64,000 bases of DNA from an uncultured Muribaculaceae bacterium (GCA_944320595.1 CALUIB010000014.1:16966-80965); one strand, 5' to 3'; counted from the stretch's first letter, positions 17,394 to 27,641 are shown. Numbers and translations: made by a program. The notes: a model not told the origin generated them from the letters alone.

Positions 17394-18158
17394 ATGAAAA
17401 TAGTTAAGATTAAGGGGCCGCTCGGGCTACAAATGTTCCAGTATGCCATGTTCATGGCCGTTAATGAAATTTATGGCGATACCATCATGGAGGGCAAGAC
17501 TTTGCTGCCCGGCAATGTGTTCCAAATATCGCACAGCGACTGCTTTGACACCCAAGGCATTAGGATGCCGTGGAAGGCCAACCCATATAAAAATTTTGCC
17601 GAGGTTCAAAACCCTCAAAACACAGACGACATAAAGAATGCACCCAAAAATTGCATCTTCACCCTCGACAGCCCAAGCCTGCAATGCATCGAGGGCATAG
17701 AAGAGAGCATTAGGCAGGAATTCCGTTTCAAGCAGGCCATGCCGCACATTTACGACCCGGAGGGCGAAACCGTGGCAATGCACATAGACGACCCTGACAG
17801 ACGAGGCAACACCTGCACTATCGACTATTACAATTGGGCAGTGGCCAACATCAACACCTTCCTGCCCGGCGCACAGTTCCACATCTTCACCGACAACGCC
17901 AAGTGGGTGAACCGCCACATCACAGGACTGCCACAAGACACGGCAATCCACGACACACGCCACACCACCCATGCCGAGCTGATGCAGGCAATTGCAACTG
18001 CAAAGCACACCGTAATGTCGGCCTCGCTCGACGACTGGTGGGCGGCATACCTCAACGCCAACCCCGACAAGATAGTAATCGCTCCGCAACGCTGGAGCGG
18101 CAACATCAATCCCACCCGGCTGCTACCACTGCACTGGACAATTATCCCCGTCACATAA
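17394..18158 (+). CDS. Divergent GT11 (alpha-1,2-fucosyltransferase family) glycosyltransferase
   Basis: The product has 254 residues from MKIVKIKGPLGLQMFQYAMF, which corresponds to the family opening GGLGNQMFQYA. The C-terminal block VMSASLDDWWAAYLNANPDK matches the family's SSFSWWAA block. The donor-binding motif HxRRGDY is altered: the protein reads MHIDDPDRRGN, with four extra residues between HI and RRG and Asp changed to Asn. It may use another donor or be inactive. It is 18 bp upstream of the TPR gene. Confidence 0.75.
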   Translation: MKIVKIKGPLGLQMFQYAMFMAVNEIYGDTIMEGKTLLPGNVFQISHSDCFDTQGIRMPWKANPYKNFAEVQNPQNTDDIKNAPKNCIFTLDSPSLQCIEGIEESIRQEFRFKQAMPHIYDPEGETVAMHIDDPDRRGNTCTIDYYNWAVANINTFLPGAQFHIFTDNAKWVNRHITGLPQDTAIHDTRHTTHAELMQAIATAKHTVMSASLDDWWAAYLNANPDKIVIAPQRWSGNINPTRLLPLHWTIIPVT

Positions 18159-18176
18159 CACCCACCACACATCGTC

Positions 18177-18977
18177 ATGAACCCACACAGAATAACCACA
18201 CTTATCGCATTGCTGCTGATTGCCGCATCGGCAACCAACGCAGCTACACCAGCAGCCGACGGCTACGAATCACGCAAGACGCGTGCCGAAAGGTATTTCA
18301 AATACAAGGAATGGAGCAGCGCACTGGCCATGTACCTGCTCATGCTCGATGAACGCCCCGACGAAGTGGAGCCGTATTACAAGGCCATAGTGGCCGGGGC
18401 AATGAACAACGACAGCATCACGCAAATTGATATGCTCGAACGCACACAGCAACGAGGCATATCGCTCGACTCGCTGTTCAACGGGGTGCGCTCTGTTTCG
18501 TTCTCAATAGGCGAGGCCGGGGCTTACAACAACTTCCTGCTGCTCGTGAAAAAGCACCAGCCGTGGCTAAACCGTAGGATAAACATATACCTGCTTGAAT
18601 ACTATGACTTCCGCAATGATGCCACCAACGTGATTAAAACCGCACGGCAGCTGCTTTCCCAGACTCCCAGAAACATCGGCTACATGAAAACCATGGCTCG
18701 CGCCTACATAAATATAGGCGACTTGGCCAAAGCAATGGAATGCTACAAGCGCATACTGGCAATAGACAGCGGCGACTACGATTCGCTGCTTGCCTTGGGC
18801 AACTATTATGCCATGCAACTGTTACAGCCTTCGGCAATTAAGCCGCAATTAAGCCGCAAAGACCTCATTGCCCTGGCTCAAACCTACCTTCACGAGGCCT
18901 ACAACCTGTATCCAACACCTTACGTAGCCCAGCTGCTTGCACAAGTGAACCACGAGCTGGAAACCATTCAGCAGTAG
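18177..18977 (+). CDS. Exported tetratricopeptide-repeat protein
   Basis: The product has 266 residues with a signal peptide (ending SATNAAT). Helical pairs typical of TPRs cover about residues 35-265; the clearest is NIGDLAKAMECYKRILAIDSGD near residues 180-200. TPR proteins act as scaffolds, so the partner is unknown. Co-transcription with the GT11 gene suggests a joint role in glycan handling, but this is inference. A bidirectional terminator follows at 19004-19043. Confidence 0.8.
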   Translation: MNPHRITTLIALLLIAASATNAATPAADGYESRKTRAERYFKYKEWSSALAMYLLMLDERPDEVEPYYKAIVAGAMNNDSITQIDMLERTQQRGISLDSLFNGVRSVSFSIGEAGAYNNFLLLVKKHQPWLNRRINIYLLEYYDFRNDATNVIKTARQLLSQTPRNIGYMKTMARAYINIGDLAKAMECYKRILAIDSGDYDSLLALGNYYAMQLLQPSAIKPQLSRKDLIALAQTYLHEAYNLYPTPYVAQLLAQVNHELETIQQ

Positions 18978-19003
18978 CGGCGGCCACACAACGGCTATAA
19001 GAA

Positions 19004-19043
19004 AAAAGGATGCCATAGGCTCACGCCCCGGGCATCCTTTCTG
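19004..19043. terminator. Bidirectional terminator between convergent TPR and lpxA genes
   Basis: AAAGGATGCC pairs with GGCATCCTTT over a loop of about 16 nt. A and T tracts flank both sides, suiting the two convergent genes. Confidence 0.7.
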
Positions 19044-19099
19044 CATTTATGCGTAACAATAAAAATCAGTGTGTGCTATGTATGATGTGTGTCTGCTGT

Positions 19100-19894
19100 T
19101 TAGTCAAGTACATCTTCATGGCTCGGCACTGCCACTATGCGCAATTCATGCTTGCGGATGAAATCCACAATCATGTCGCGCTCGGGCGAGGGCTTCACGT
19201 CGCTCTCAATGCGGCGAATGGCATTGAACACCGATGTGTTGCACTGATATACGTGGCGGTAAGCCTTGGCAACATCGTCGATTGTGTCGTCCGAGAACCC
19301 CTTGTGGCGCATGATATAGGCATTCACGCCATAGTAGCTGATGGGGTTGTGGGCCATGATTACGAATGGCGGCACATTGCCGTTGACACGGCAACCGCTC
19401 TTCACCATTGCCCATTCTCCAACTTCGCTGCCCGGGTGCAACATAACCGAAGAACCCAGAATTACATTTGAATTCACCTTGCTCTCGTAGGCGATGTTGC
19501 TGCCGTTGCCCAGTATCACGTTGTCGCAGATGCGAGCATCGTGCATGATGTGCGATTCGGCCATAATGAACACATTGCTGCCTATATGAGTTGCCGAGCC
19601 ATTATAGATGCCACGGTTGATGATGGTGTGTTCGCGCACACGGCAATTGTCGCCTATGATTACGAACGACGGTTCTCCCTTCCAACGCAAGTCTTGCGGC
19701 TCGGCACCTATAATGGCACCATTATAGATTTTGCAGTTATTACCGATGCGAGTACCGTTAAGGAGGCTCACAAAGGGGTAAATAGTGCAATTGTCTCCAA
19801 TCTCCACGTTCTTGCTTATGAACGAGAACGGATGGATAGTTACGTTCTTCCCTAATTTAGCTTCGGGATCGACGTGTGCTAATGGACTAATCAT
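19100..19894 (-). CDS. lpxA: LpxA-like acyl-ACP:UDP-GlcNAc O-acyltransferase
   Basis: The product has 264 residues, the normal LpxA length. Left-handed beta-helix hexapeptide repeats fill residues 1-190, followed by a helical C-terminal domain. GAEPQDLRWKGEP and ESHIMHDARICDN (with both His of the active-site region) are diagnostic. LpxA adds the first acyl chain in lipid A synthesis in the cytosol. The setting is unusual: it lies 33 bp behind the efflux outer-membrane gene, not next to lpxD, lpxC or fabZ. It could be a second copy with another chain-length or substrate preference. Confidence 0.88.
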   Translation of the reverse strand: MISPLAHVDPEAKLGKNVTIHPFSFISKNVEIGDNCTIYPFVSLLNGTRIGNNCKIYNGAIIGAEPQDLRWKGEPSFVIIGDNCRVREHTIINRGIYNGSATHIGSNVFIMAESHIMHDARICDNVILGNGSNIAYESKVNSNVILGSSVMLHPGSEVGEWAMVKSGCRVNGNVPPFVIMAHNPISYYGVNAYIMRHKGFSDDTIDDVAKAYRHVYQCNTSVFNAIRRIESDVKPSPERDMIVDFIRKHELRIVAVPSHEDVLD

Positions 19895-19927
19895 GGTTTC
19901 TCCTTTGTTTTAATGGTTGTGCTTATG

Positions 19928-21310
19928 TTAACGTCCGCCACCAAGCGACTGATAGAGGTTGATGGCTGCCTGGTTGATGGTCAGGTCGGTGTTCAGCAGC
20001 GACACTTGGCTGTTGAGCAACGATTGCTGAGCCGTCAACACTTCAAGGTATGTGGTGGTGCTGAGTTGCAGCAGGTCTTGGTTGTATTCCACGGCCTTTT
20101 GCAACTTCTCCACTTGCAAGGCTATGTTTTGGCGCATCTCTTGCGATTTTTCCATAGTCACAAGGGCGTTGCTCACCTCGGCCGATGCGCTGAGCACCGT
20201 GTTCTCGAAGGTGTTCAAAGCCTGCTGCTGTGCAGCCTTGGCGGCCTTCAGCGAGGCTATGTTTTGACCACTGTTGAACAGCGGCAAGGCCAACTGGCCT
20301 GCAAGGTTGATGAACCAACGTGCCGGGTCGAGTATGGCACTGCCCACGAGTGAGCCATAGCCGCCACTTGCCGACAAGGTAATATTGGGGTAGAATGCCG
20401 TGCGAGCCAGGTTGGTGGCATAGTAAGCCGAAGCAAACTGGTATTCGGCGGCACGCACGTCGGGACGCGCTGCGAGATAGCTCATCGGCACGCCATATTC
20501 AAGTTCGGCCGGCAATACTATCATCGACTCGGTATTGACTTCCCATGCCTGCGGCTCGGTATTGAGCAGCAGCGACATAGTGTTGTTCAGTTCGTTGATG
20601 GCCATTTCCACTTGCGGGATTGCCGACAACACGCTATAGTAGTTGGCCTCGCTTTGCACGATTGCCACCTCGTTGTAGCGTCCGGCCTCCTTCATGTCGC
20701 GCATCACTTGCACGGTCTGTTTCCACAGGTCGGCAGTCTCGCGGTAAAGCACAAGCTGCTTGTTGTAGGAAACGAGGGAATAATAGCAGTTGGCCACGGC
20801 ACCTATGATTTGCGAGCGAGTAGCCTGCTCGTAAGCCTCGGTCTGCTTCAGGTTCACCTGGGCCTGACGCTTGCTGTTAAGCTTTTGACCGAAGATGTCG
20901 ATTTCCCAGCTTACCGACAGCGGCAGTTGGTAACCCCAGTCGAGGTCGTTGACCTTGAATATCTTCGAACCAGAGCCGTTGGGGGCAAAGGTGAGCGAAG
21001 GTAGGTAAGACAAGCGCGCACCGAGCAATTGGGCGTGGGCTATGTCAACATTCAGTTTCGCGTTTTGCAAATCGACGTTGTTGTCGAGTGCCATCGTGAT
21101 AAGGGCTTGCAATTGCGGGTCGGTGAAAATCTCGTCCCACTGCAAGTTGCCAAGTGCCGACGAATCGACAGGCTGCTCCAATGCTTCCTTGTACTTGGTC
21201 GATTGGGTGCTGTCGTCGGGCAGGTCGTATTTCTTGTAGATGTGGCAGCTGCCCATCACTGTGGCGATAACCACAGTGACGAGGAGCAACCGTATGTTTT
21301 TAATGTTCAT
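19928..21310 (-). CDS. RND efflux outer-membrane lipoprotein (TolC/NodT family)
   Basis: The product has 460 residues. The N-terminal signal ends in VMGSCHIYKKYDLP, with Cys as the likely lipidation site. Two outer-membrane-efflux repeats follow, with long helical hairpins such as ATRSQIIGAVANCYYSLV and LLNSQVSLLNTDLTINQAAI. It forms the channel through the outer membrane. It is the third gene of the adaptor-pump-channel operon, 21 bp after the pump gene. Confidence 0.92.
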   Translation of the reverse strand: MNIKNIRLLLVTVVIATVMGSCHIYKKYDLPDDSTQSTKYKEALEQPVDSSALGNLQWDEIFTDPQLQALITMALDNNVDLQNAKLNVDIAHAQLLGARLSYLPSLTFAPNGSGSKIFKVNDLDWGYQLPLSVSWEIDIFGQKLNSKRQAQVNLKQTEAYEQATRSQIIGAVANCYYSLVSYNKQLVLYRETADLWKQTVQVMRDMKEAGRYNEVAIVQSEANYYSVLSAIPQVEMAINELNNTMSLLLNTEPQAWEVNTESMIVLPAELEYGVPMSYLAARPDVRAAEYQFASAYYATNLARTAFYPNITLSASGGYGSLVGSAILDPARWFINLAGQLALPLFNSGQNIASLKAAKAAQQQALNTFENTVLSASAEVSNALVTMEKSQEMRQNIALQVEKLQKAVEYNQDLLQLSTTTYLEVLTAQQSLLNSQVSLLNTDLTINQAAINLYQSLGGGR

Positions 21311-21331
21311 ATCAGTTGAATGGGTGTTTCG

Positions 21332-24300
21332 TTAGATTGAAAATTGTTCCAATTCGTTCTTCATGCCCGAGTTGTCGGTATCCTTCCACTTGATGGGCGA
21401 GAACTTCTCTTGCAGTGCCTGGCACATTACGAACAGGCAAGGAACGATGAGCAGCTGGAATATCATACCAATAAGCATACCGCCCACGGCACCGGTACCG
21501 AGTGCACGGTTACCATTGGCACCTACGCCCGAGGCAAACATCAGCGGCAACAAACCGATGATAAGTGCCAACGAGGTCATCAAGATAGGACGCAGACGGG
21601 CTGCGGCTCCTGACACGGCGGAGCCAATGATTGACATACCTGTCTGGCGGCGTTCGAGCGCGTACTGCACGATAAGGATGGCATTCTTTGCAAGAAGGCC
21701 GATAAGCATGATGAGCGCAATCTTGAGGTAGATGTTGTTGTCGATGCCGAACATACGTGCGAAGACGAATGTACCGAACAAGCCGAACGGAATTGACAAG
21801 ATTACCGACAGTGGCAGAATATAACTTTCATACTGCGCACTCAAGATGAGGTAAACGAATACCAAGCAGAGCACGAAGATGAGTGCCGTGGCCGAGCTTG
21901 ACGTGCTGGCCTCCTCACGGGTAAGACCCGAGAACTCGTAGTCGTAACCTTGCGGGAGCACCTGGGCTGCCACTTCGCGGATGGCCTCGATGGCCTGACC
22001 CGAAGAGTACCCGGCATTTGGCGTACCGTTGACGGCCATTGACGTGTACATATTGAAACGGTTGATTACGTCGGGGCCATAAACGCGCGATAGCGTTATG
22101 AAGTCGCTAATGGGCACCATGCCATTGGAAGTGCGCACTTTGACGCTCTTGAGCGTTTCGGGCGACACACGGGCTTCGGGCGATGCCTGCATCATCACAC
22201 GGTAGAGCTTACCAAAACGGTTGAAGTTGCTTATGTACATACTACCGTAGTAGCCTTGCAGAACCGACAGCACGTTGGACGGCGATATGCCGGCACGCTT
22301 GGCCTTGGCAACGTCAACGTCAACAAGGTATTGCGGATACGTCGGGTTGAATGCCGAGTATGCCATCTGTATCTCGGGACGCTGGTTCAGCGCGGCAAGG
22401 AATTGCTGCTGAATGCCGAAGAACTTGTTCAGGTCGCCACCGGTCTTGTCTTGCAACTGGAACTCGAAACCACTCGATACCGAGTAACCCGAAATCATAG
22501 GAGGAGCGAAGAACATGATTGTTCCGTCCTTTATCTTCATGGCCACCTGTGCATAGAGCTTGGCGATGGTATTCGATACGCTTTCCTCTTCGGTACGGTC
22601 TTCCCAGTTTTTCATCTTGATGATGACCGAACCGTAGCTGCTACCCTGACCTGCGATGAAGTTGTAACCTTGTATCACGGTACGCATCTGTATTCCAGGA
22701 GTCTGGGCAATGATGGCATCAAGGCTGTCGAGAACCTCTTGTGTGCGCTCCTGCGACGTAGCCGGGGGCATTGATACCACGCCCATTATGGTACCCGTGT
22801 CTTCATCGGGCACAAGGCTGTTGGGGGTAACCGACATGAGCCAAACGAGAACGCCGATTGATGCGGCAACAATTGCGCCCGACAGCCACTTGGCCTTGAT
22901 AAAGAAGCGCACAGATGCGGAATATTTCTTGAGCACTACGCTATAGCCGGCGTTGAAACCTGCATGGAAACGGTCGATGAACGACATTTTCTTGCCTTCG
23001 CCTTCATTGTGCGGCTTGAGGAACAAGGCGCAAAGTGCCGGCGAAAGGGTCAATGCGTTGATAGCCGATATACCGATGGCGGCAGCCATGGTCAAACCAA
23101 ACTGGCGGTAGAACACACCCGAGGTGCCGGGCATGAACGACACGGGAATGAACACAAGCATCATCACAAGGGTGATTGACACGATGGCGCTACCAATTTC
23201 GCCCATGGCATCGATTGATGCCTGCCGCGGCGACTGGTAGCCTTCGTCAAGTTTGGCATGGACAGCCTCGACCACCACAATGGCATCGTCCACCACAATT
23301 GCAATTGCAAGCACAAGAGCCGAAAGGGTGAGCAGGTTGAGCGAGAACCCTATGACGTATATCACGAAAAACGAACCGATAAGTGCCACCGGGATGGCGA
23401 TAATAGGCACGAGCGTCGAGCGGAAGTCTTGCAAGAAGATGTAAACTACGATTGCCACGAGGATAAATGCCTCGATAAGCGTCTTGACAACCTCGTTGAT
23501 TGACGCATCGAGGAAGTCGTTGGTGTTCATCGGCACGTCGAACCGCAGCCCCTCGGGAAGGTCTTGCTTGGCATCGTCGATTACGGCAAGCACGTTGTTG
23601 ATAACTTCCGAGGCATTTGAACCTGCCGACTGGAACACGATACAGGTCACACCGAGTGCGCCATTAACCTTGTTGGAGAAACCGTAGTCGAGACGGCCCA
23701 GTTCAAGGTCGGCCACATCTTTAAGATAAAGTATATTGCCGTTATTGTCGGCGCGTATTATGATGTCGCCAAATTCTTCGGCAGTCACAAGGCGACCCTT
23801 GTAGCGCATCACATACTGGAAACTCTGGTTGCCTCGTTCACCGAACTGGCCCGGGGCGGCCTCGATGTTCTGCTCGGCCAGGGCAACGGTTATGTCGCTC
23901 GGTTCAAGGTTGTACTGAGCCATCACGTCGGGCTTGAGCCAAATACGCATCGAGTAGTCCGACGACAATGCGAATGCCTCGCCCACACCGGCTATACGCT
24001 TTATTTCGGGGAGGACGTTAATCGACATATAGTTTTCCACAAACTCCTGATTGTAACGCCCTTCGGGGTCGGATAGCGTCACGCCCACAAGCATTGAGCT
24101 TTGCCGCTTGCGGGTAATCACACCCACCTGCGTTACTTCGGCAGGCAGCTGCGACTGTGCCTGAGCCACACGGTTCTGCACATCCACGGCAGCCATATCG
24201 GGGTCGTATCCTTCCTTGAAGTAAATGGTAATGGTGGCGCTACCAGTGTTGGTGGCCGATGAAGTCATGTAGGTCATGTTGAGCGCACCGTTGATTTGCT

Positions 24301-24502
24301 CTTCAAGCGGCGCAATAACCGAGTTAAGCACGGTCTGGGCATTTGCACCCGTATAAGTGGTTGATACCGAGATGGTAGGCGGTGCAATATTTGGGTACTG
24401 CTCTATAGGCAGGGCAGCAAGCCCGATTCCACCGAGGATAACGATGAAGACCGATATTACGGTGGACAGAACAGGTCGTTTTATAAATGTACTTAAATTC
24501 AT
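21332..24502 (-). CDS. RND efflux pump, inner-membrane permease (HAE1 family)
   Basis: The product has 1056 residues, the full length for the family. It has TM1 at the N-terminus, a large porter domain, TM2-6 (with AIAIVVDDAIVVVEAVHA in TM4, containing the proton-relay Asp pair), a second porter domain and TM7-12. Blocks such as LPIEQYPNIAPP and GRLRPILMTSLALIIG-like ARLRPILMTSLALIIGLLP are typical of AcrB/MexB. It exports drugs or bile-like amphiphiles using the proton gradient. Confidence 0.95.
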   Translation of the reverse strand: MNLSTFIKRPVLSTVISVFIVILGGIGLAALPIEQYPNIAPPTISVSTTYTGANAQTVLNSVIAPLEEQINGALNMTYMTSSATNTGSATITIYFKEGYDPDMAAVDVQNRVAQAQSQLPAEVTQVGVITRKRQSSMLVGVTLSDPEGRYNQEFVENYMSINVLPEIKRIAGVGEAFALSSDYSMRIWLKPDVMAQYNLEPSDITVALAEQNIEAAPGQFGERGNQSFQYVMRYKGRLVTAEEFGDIIIRADNNGNILYLKDVADLELGRLDYGFSNKVNGALGVTCIVFQSAGSNASEVINNVLAVIDDAKQDLPEGLRFDVPMNTNDFLDASINEVVKTLIEAFILVAIVVYIFLQDFRSTLVPIIAIPVALIGSFFVIYVIGFSLNLLTLSALVLAIAIVVDDAIVVVEAVHAKLDEGYQSPRQASIDAMGEIGSAIVSITLVMMLVFIPVSFMPGTSGVFYRQFGLTMAAAIGISAINALTLSPALCALFLKPHNEGEGKKMSFIDRFHAGFNAGYSVVLKKYSASVRFFIKAKWLSGAIVAASIGVLVWLMSVTPNSLVPDEDTGTIMGVVSMPPATSQERTQEVLDSLDAIIAQTPGIQMRTVIQGYNFIAGQGSSYGSVIIKMKNWEDRTEEESVSNTIAKLYAQVAMKIKDGTIMFFAPPMISGYSVSSGFEFQLQDKTGGDLNKFFGIQQQFLAALNQRPEIQMAYSAFNPTYPQYLVDVDVAKAKRAGISPSNVLSVLQGYYGSMYISNFNRFGKLYRVMMQASPEARVSPETLKSVKVRTSNGMVPISDFITLSRVYGPDVINRFNMYTSMAVNGTPNAGYSSGQAIEAIREVAAQVLPQGYDYEFSGLTREEASTSSSATALIFVLCLVFVYLILSAQYESYILPLSVILSIPFGLFGTFVFARMFGIDNNIYLKIALIMLIGLLAKNAILIVQYALERRQTGMSIIGSAVSGAAARLRPILMTSLALIIGLLPLMFASGVGANGNRALGTGAVGGMLIGMIFQLLIVPCLFVMCQALQEKFSPIKWKDTDNSGMKNELEQFSI

Positions 24503-24556
24503 TTCTCGATAATTAATAAGTTTTATGTTACCCGTTTATAGTGATAGGCTGGGCAA

Positions 24557-25708
24557 TTACTGTTGCGGAGCTGCGTTGCGCGGCGCGATGAGTGTGCCTG
24601 CGCGAACCGATGTGCCCACGCCCTCGGTTACAATCACGTCGCCCACCTTCAAGCCCGAAGTCACGATGTAGGTCTGTCCGTCGTTGACCGGCGAAACGGT
24701 GATGTTGGTCGAAACGGCCTTGCTTGAATCGTTAACAAGGTAAACGTAAACGCGGTCCTGTATCTCGTAAGTAGCCTTTTGCGGGATTATGAGCAGGTCT
24801 TTCGACGGCTGCGGAACAAGTATTTGCCCAGTCAAGCCGCTGCGGAGCATGCCATTAGTGTTCTTGAACAACGCACGTACCGATGCTGTTCCCGTGGAGC
24901 CGTCGAGCACACCCGATACAGTCGATACCTTGCCAGGGAGTGCATAACGGGTACCGTCGGAGAGTTCGAGATACACTTCGGGCATCTTCTTGATTGCCTC
25001 GTTGATGGTACTTTTGCCATTGTCGCTCAGTGCAAGGATGTCCTTTTCATTAAGCGAGAAGTAAGCATAAACTTCCGATATGTCGGAAACCGTGGTCAAC
25101 GGCTGTGCCGACGACGGGCTTGCAAGCGAACCTTCACGGTTGGGTATTGTGCCGACAACGCCGTCCGACGGAGCCACCACCTCGGTATAATCGAGGTTGC
25201 GCTGCGCATTCACCAGGCTCGCGCGAGCCTGGTTCAAGGCGGCCTCGGCCGAACGCAGGTTCAGCACGGCAGTCTCATATTCATAGTCGCTGATAATGTT
25301 CTTGTTGTGCAGTTTCTTTTGGTTCTCCTCGGTGAGGCGTGCTGTAGCTACCTGGCTTTCGGCTGCTGCAACTGCTGCCTCGGCCGAGCGCACTGCTGCT
25401 TCATATTGAACTTGGTCTATGGTGAACAGTAATTGTCCTTTTTTTACAACTTGGCCTTCGTCAACGTGTACTTTTGTGATGAAACCCGTTACTTGCGGGC
25501 GAATTTCAATGTCTGTTTTCCCTTTTACTGTTGCAGGATAGCTCTGATAGAGCATCATGCTGTCGAGGGCAACGGTGAAAGTCTCAACCTGCGTCGGCAT
25601 CGCGCCTTGCTGCTGGCTGCCACCTCCACAAGAAGTCAAAAATCCAGTTATCGCAACGAAGAAAGCACACGGCTTGACGAGCGATAATAACATCTCATTT
25701 TTCGTCAT
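24557..25708 (-). CDS. RND efflux periplasmic adaptor lipoprotein
   Basis: The product has 383 residues. The signal ends in FLTSCGGGS (lipobox). The order is barrel strand, lipoyl half, coiled-coil hairpin (about residues 100-165, Ala/Glu-rich), lipoyl half, barrel and membrane-proximal domain. Typical blocks are VRPQVTGFI-like IRPQVTGFITKVHVDEGQVV and DYTEVVAPSDGVVG. It links the pump to the channel. It is the first gene of the operon. A minus-strand TAATTTTG at 25808-25815 is the likely -7 box, giving a leader of about 90 nt. Confidence 0.93.
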   Translation of the reverse strand: MTKNEMLLSLVKPCAFFVAITGFLTSCGGGSQQQGAMPTQVETFTVALDSMMLYQSYPATVKGKTDIEIRPQVTGFITKVHVDEGQVVKKGQLLFTIDQVQYEAAVRSAEAAVAAAESQVATARLTEENQKKLHNKNIISDYEYETAVLNLRSAEAALNQARASLVNAQRNLDYTEVVAPSDGVVGTIPNREGSLASPSSAQPLTTVSDISEVYAYFSLNEKDILALSDNGKSTINEAIKKMPEVYLELSDGTRYALPGKVSTVSGVLDGSTGTASVRALFKNTNGMLRSGLTGQILVPQPSKDLLIIPQKATYEIQDRVYVYLVNDSSKAVSTNITVSPVNDGQTYIVTSGLKVGDVIVTEGVGTSVRAGTLIAPRNAAPQQ

Positions 25709-26044
25709 AATGAATTGATTTAAATTTTATTGTTATACAATTTAATGCGTTTTCTTGTTCTAATTCTCGTTTTACGGAGTGTAGATTGTCGCAATGAAAT
25801 TTTGATGCAAAATTAGCAATTATGGCTTGTTTGTTTTGTACTTTTTTCTCTTAATTTTAGTCCAAATGTCAACAAGCATATTAAAAAACATAAATATGCG
25901 GCAATATTTACGTTTTTTTCGGCCATAAATGCCAAAATGCACATTAACACACCCATTCCCATAGTATGTGGCGACCAGGGGGCGTGCCAATGTGCATTCT
26001 ACATGTCGCAGCCAAAATCGGCCTATTCTTCTTTTTACCTGCTT
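25709..26044. other. Intergenic region with efflux-operon promoter and an inverted repeat
   Basis: A minus-strand -7 box TAATTTTG lies at 25808-25815. Further on, AATGCACATT (25936-25945) and AATGTGCATT (25989-25998) form a perfect 10-bp inverted repeat 43 bp apart, downstream of ispH. No gene is seen. The repeat could be a regulator site or a large hairpin. Confidence 0.45.
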
Positions 26045-26914
26045 TTACTGCCCAAGCATTCCGGCGGCGGCTTGGCGCACTTGCTCCATAAGCCAGCGAG
26101 GGGTGGAAGTGGCTCCACAAATGCCTATGTTCTCTTTACCGGCGAGCCACGATGGGGATATTTCGCAGGCCGAGGAGATTTGGTATGACGTGGGATTGGC
26201 CTGCCGGCACTCCTCATAGAGTATCTTGCCATTGCTGCTCTTGCTGCCGCACACGAACAGAATAAGGTCGTGCGAACGGGCAAACTCGCGTATGCGCGGT
26301 ATGCGGTTGGCCACTTGGCGGCATATCGTGTCGAAGTATTCAAATCCAGCCTGCCGCCGCCTGGAAATCTCATCGACCATCGCGGCAAACCCTTGCAGCG
26401 ACTTGGTGGTTTGGGAATACAGGTATATGTCGCGCGTGAAGTCGATGCGGCCAAGCTCGTCGATACTTTCCACCACTATGGCGTGGCCGTCGGTCTGACC
26501 CACAAGGCCGTTCACCTCGGCGTGGCCTTTTTTGCCATAAATAACTATCTGAGGATGTCGCCCATCGGGTTGCAGCTCGTTGTAACGCGCGTGTATGCGG
26601 CGTTGCAGTTGCAGCACCACCGGGCAAGTGGCATCAATCACTGTTATGCCGTTGCGCTCGGCTGTGCGGTAGGTCTCGGGCGGCTCGCCGTGGGCCCGCA
26701 GCAGCACCGTCACGTCGTGCAGCTGTTGCAGCTCGTCGTGGGTGATGGTCTGCAGTCCTTTCGATTGCAACCGTTCCACTTCATTGGAATTGTGCACAAT
26801 GTCGCCAAGGCAGTACAACTGCCCCGACTTTTCAAGCTCCTCCTCGGCCTTGTGTATGGCGGTCACCACGCCGAAGCAGAACCCCGATTCGCTGTCGATT
26901 TCTATCGTTGCCAT
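26045..26914 (-). CDS. ispH: 4-hydroxy-3-methylbut-2-enyl diphosphate reductase
   Basis: The product has 289 residues. The three [4Fe-4S] cysteines are in GFCFGVVTAIHKAE (about residue 13), DATCPVVLQLQRR (about 97) and FVCGSKSSNGKILYEEC (the VCGSKSSN block). It performs the last step of the MEP pathway to IPP and DMAPP. Its ATG directly follows the TAA of cmk with no gap, so the two are translationally coupled. Confidence 0.95.
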   Translation of the reverse strand: MATIEIDSESGFCFGVVTAIHKAEEELEKSGQLYCLGDIVHNSNEVERLQSKGLQTITHDELQQLHDVTVLLRAHGEPPETYRTAERNGITVIDATCPVVLQLQRRIHARYNELQPDGRHPQIVIYGKKGHAEVNGLVGQTDGHAIVVESIDELGRIDFTRDIYLYSQTTKSLQGFAAMVDEISRRRQAGFEYFDTICRQVANRIPRIREFARSHDLILFVCGSKSSNGKILYEECRQANPTSYQISSACEISPSWLAGKENIGICGATSTPRWLMEQVRQAAAGMLGQ

Positions 26915-27616
26915 TTATCCGCGCGTGATTTGGTCATACAAGTCCATCAACCAACGGTCCTGTTCCTCGATGGTCATGTGCGAGTTGTCGAGCGTGTAAG
27001 CGTCATCGGCCTTGCGCAGGGGGCTTTCGGCACGGGTTGTGTCGATACGGTCGCGCTCGGTCACATTGTGCAGCACCTCCTCGTAAGTGACCGCGGTGTC
27101 GCCTTTGGCCACAAGCTCGTCATACCGGCGGCGGGCGCGTGTCTCGGCCGATGCGGTCACATACACCTTCATTTCAGCCTCGGGAAATACCACTGTGCCA
27201 ATATCGCGGCCATCCATCACTATCCCCTTTTCACGCCCCATTGCCTGCTGCTGTGCCACAAGGGCACGGCGCACGGCAGGAATTTTGGCCACCTGGCTCA
27301 CCACAGCCGACACGCGCATATCGCGTATTTCGCACTCCACGCAACGCCCGTTCAGGTAGGTCTGCGACTGCCCAGTGGCGGCATCCACGCCGAATGTGAT
27401 TTTTATGTCGCCCAACCGGGCAACGAGTTCCTCCTCCTTGATAGTCCCGTCATCATTTACTAACCCGTTTTCAAGGCAGTAAAGCGTCACGGCACGGTAC
27501 ATTGCTCCAGTGTCGATATAAGCATACCCTATGCGCCGTGCCAGGGCCTTTGCCATGGTACTTTTCCCCGTCGAGGAAAACCCGTCGATTGCTATGATTA
27601 TGCGTTTCCTTTCCAT
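26915..27616 (-). CDS. cmk: Cytidylate kinase
   Basis: The product has 233 residues from the ATG at 27614-27616. The P-loop GFSSTGKST is at about residues 11-19, followed by [14 protein letters not shown] and the CMP-binding block [18 protein letters not shown]. It phosphorylates CMP and dCMP in the cytosol. It is first in the cmk-ispH pair. An imperfect palindrome lies just upstream at 27642-27669. Confidence 0.94.
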   Translation of the reverse strand: MERKRIIIAIDGFSSTGKSTMAKALARRIGYAYIDTGAMYRAVTLYCLENGLVNDDGTIKEEELVARLGDIKITFGVDAATGQSQTYLNGRCVECEIRDMRVSAVVSQVAKIPAVRRALVAQQQAMGREKGIVMDGRDIGTVVFPEAEMKVYVTASAETRARRRYDELVAKGDTAVTYEEVLHNVTERDRIDTTRAESPLRKADDAYTLDNSHMTIEEQDRWLMDLYDQITRG

Positions 27617-27641
27617 ATTAAATAAATAATGGTTGATTGCC

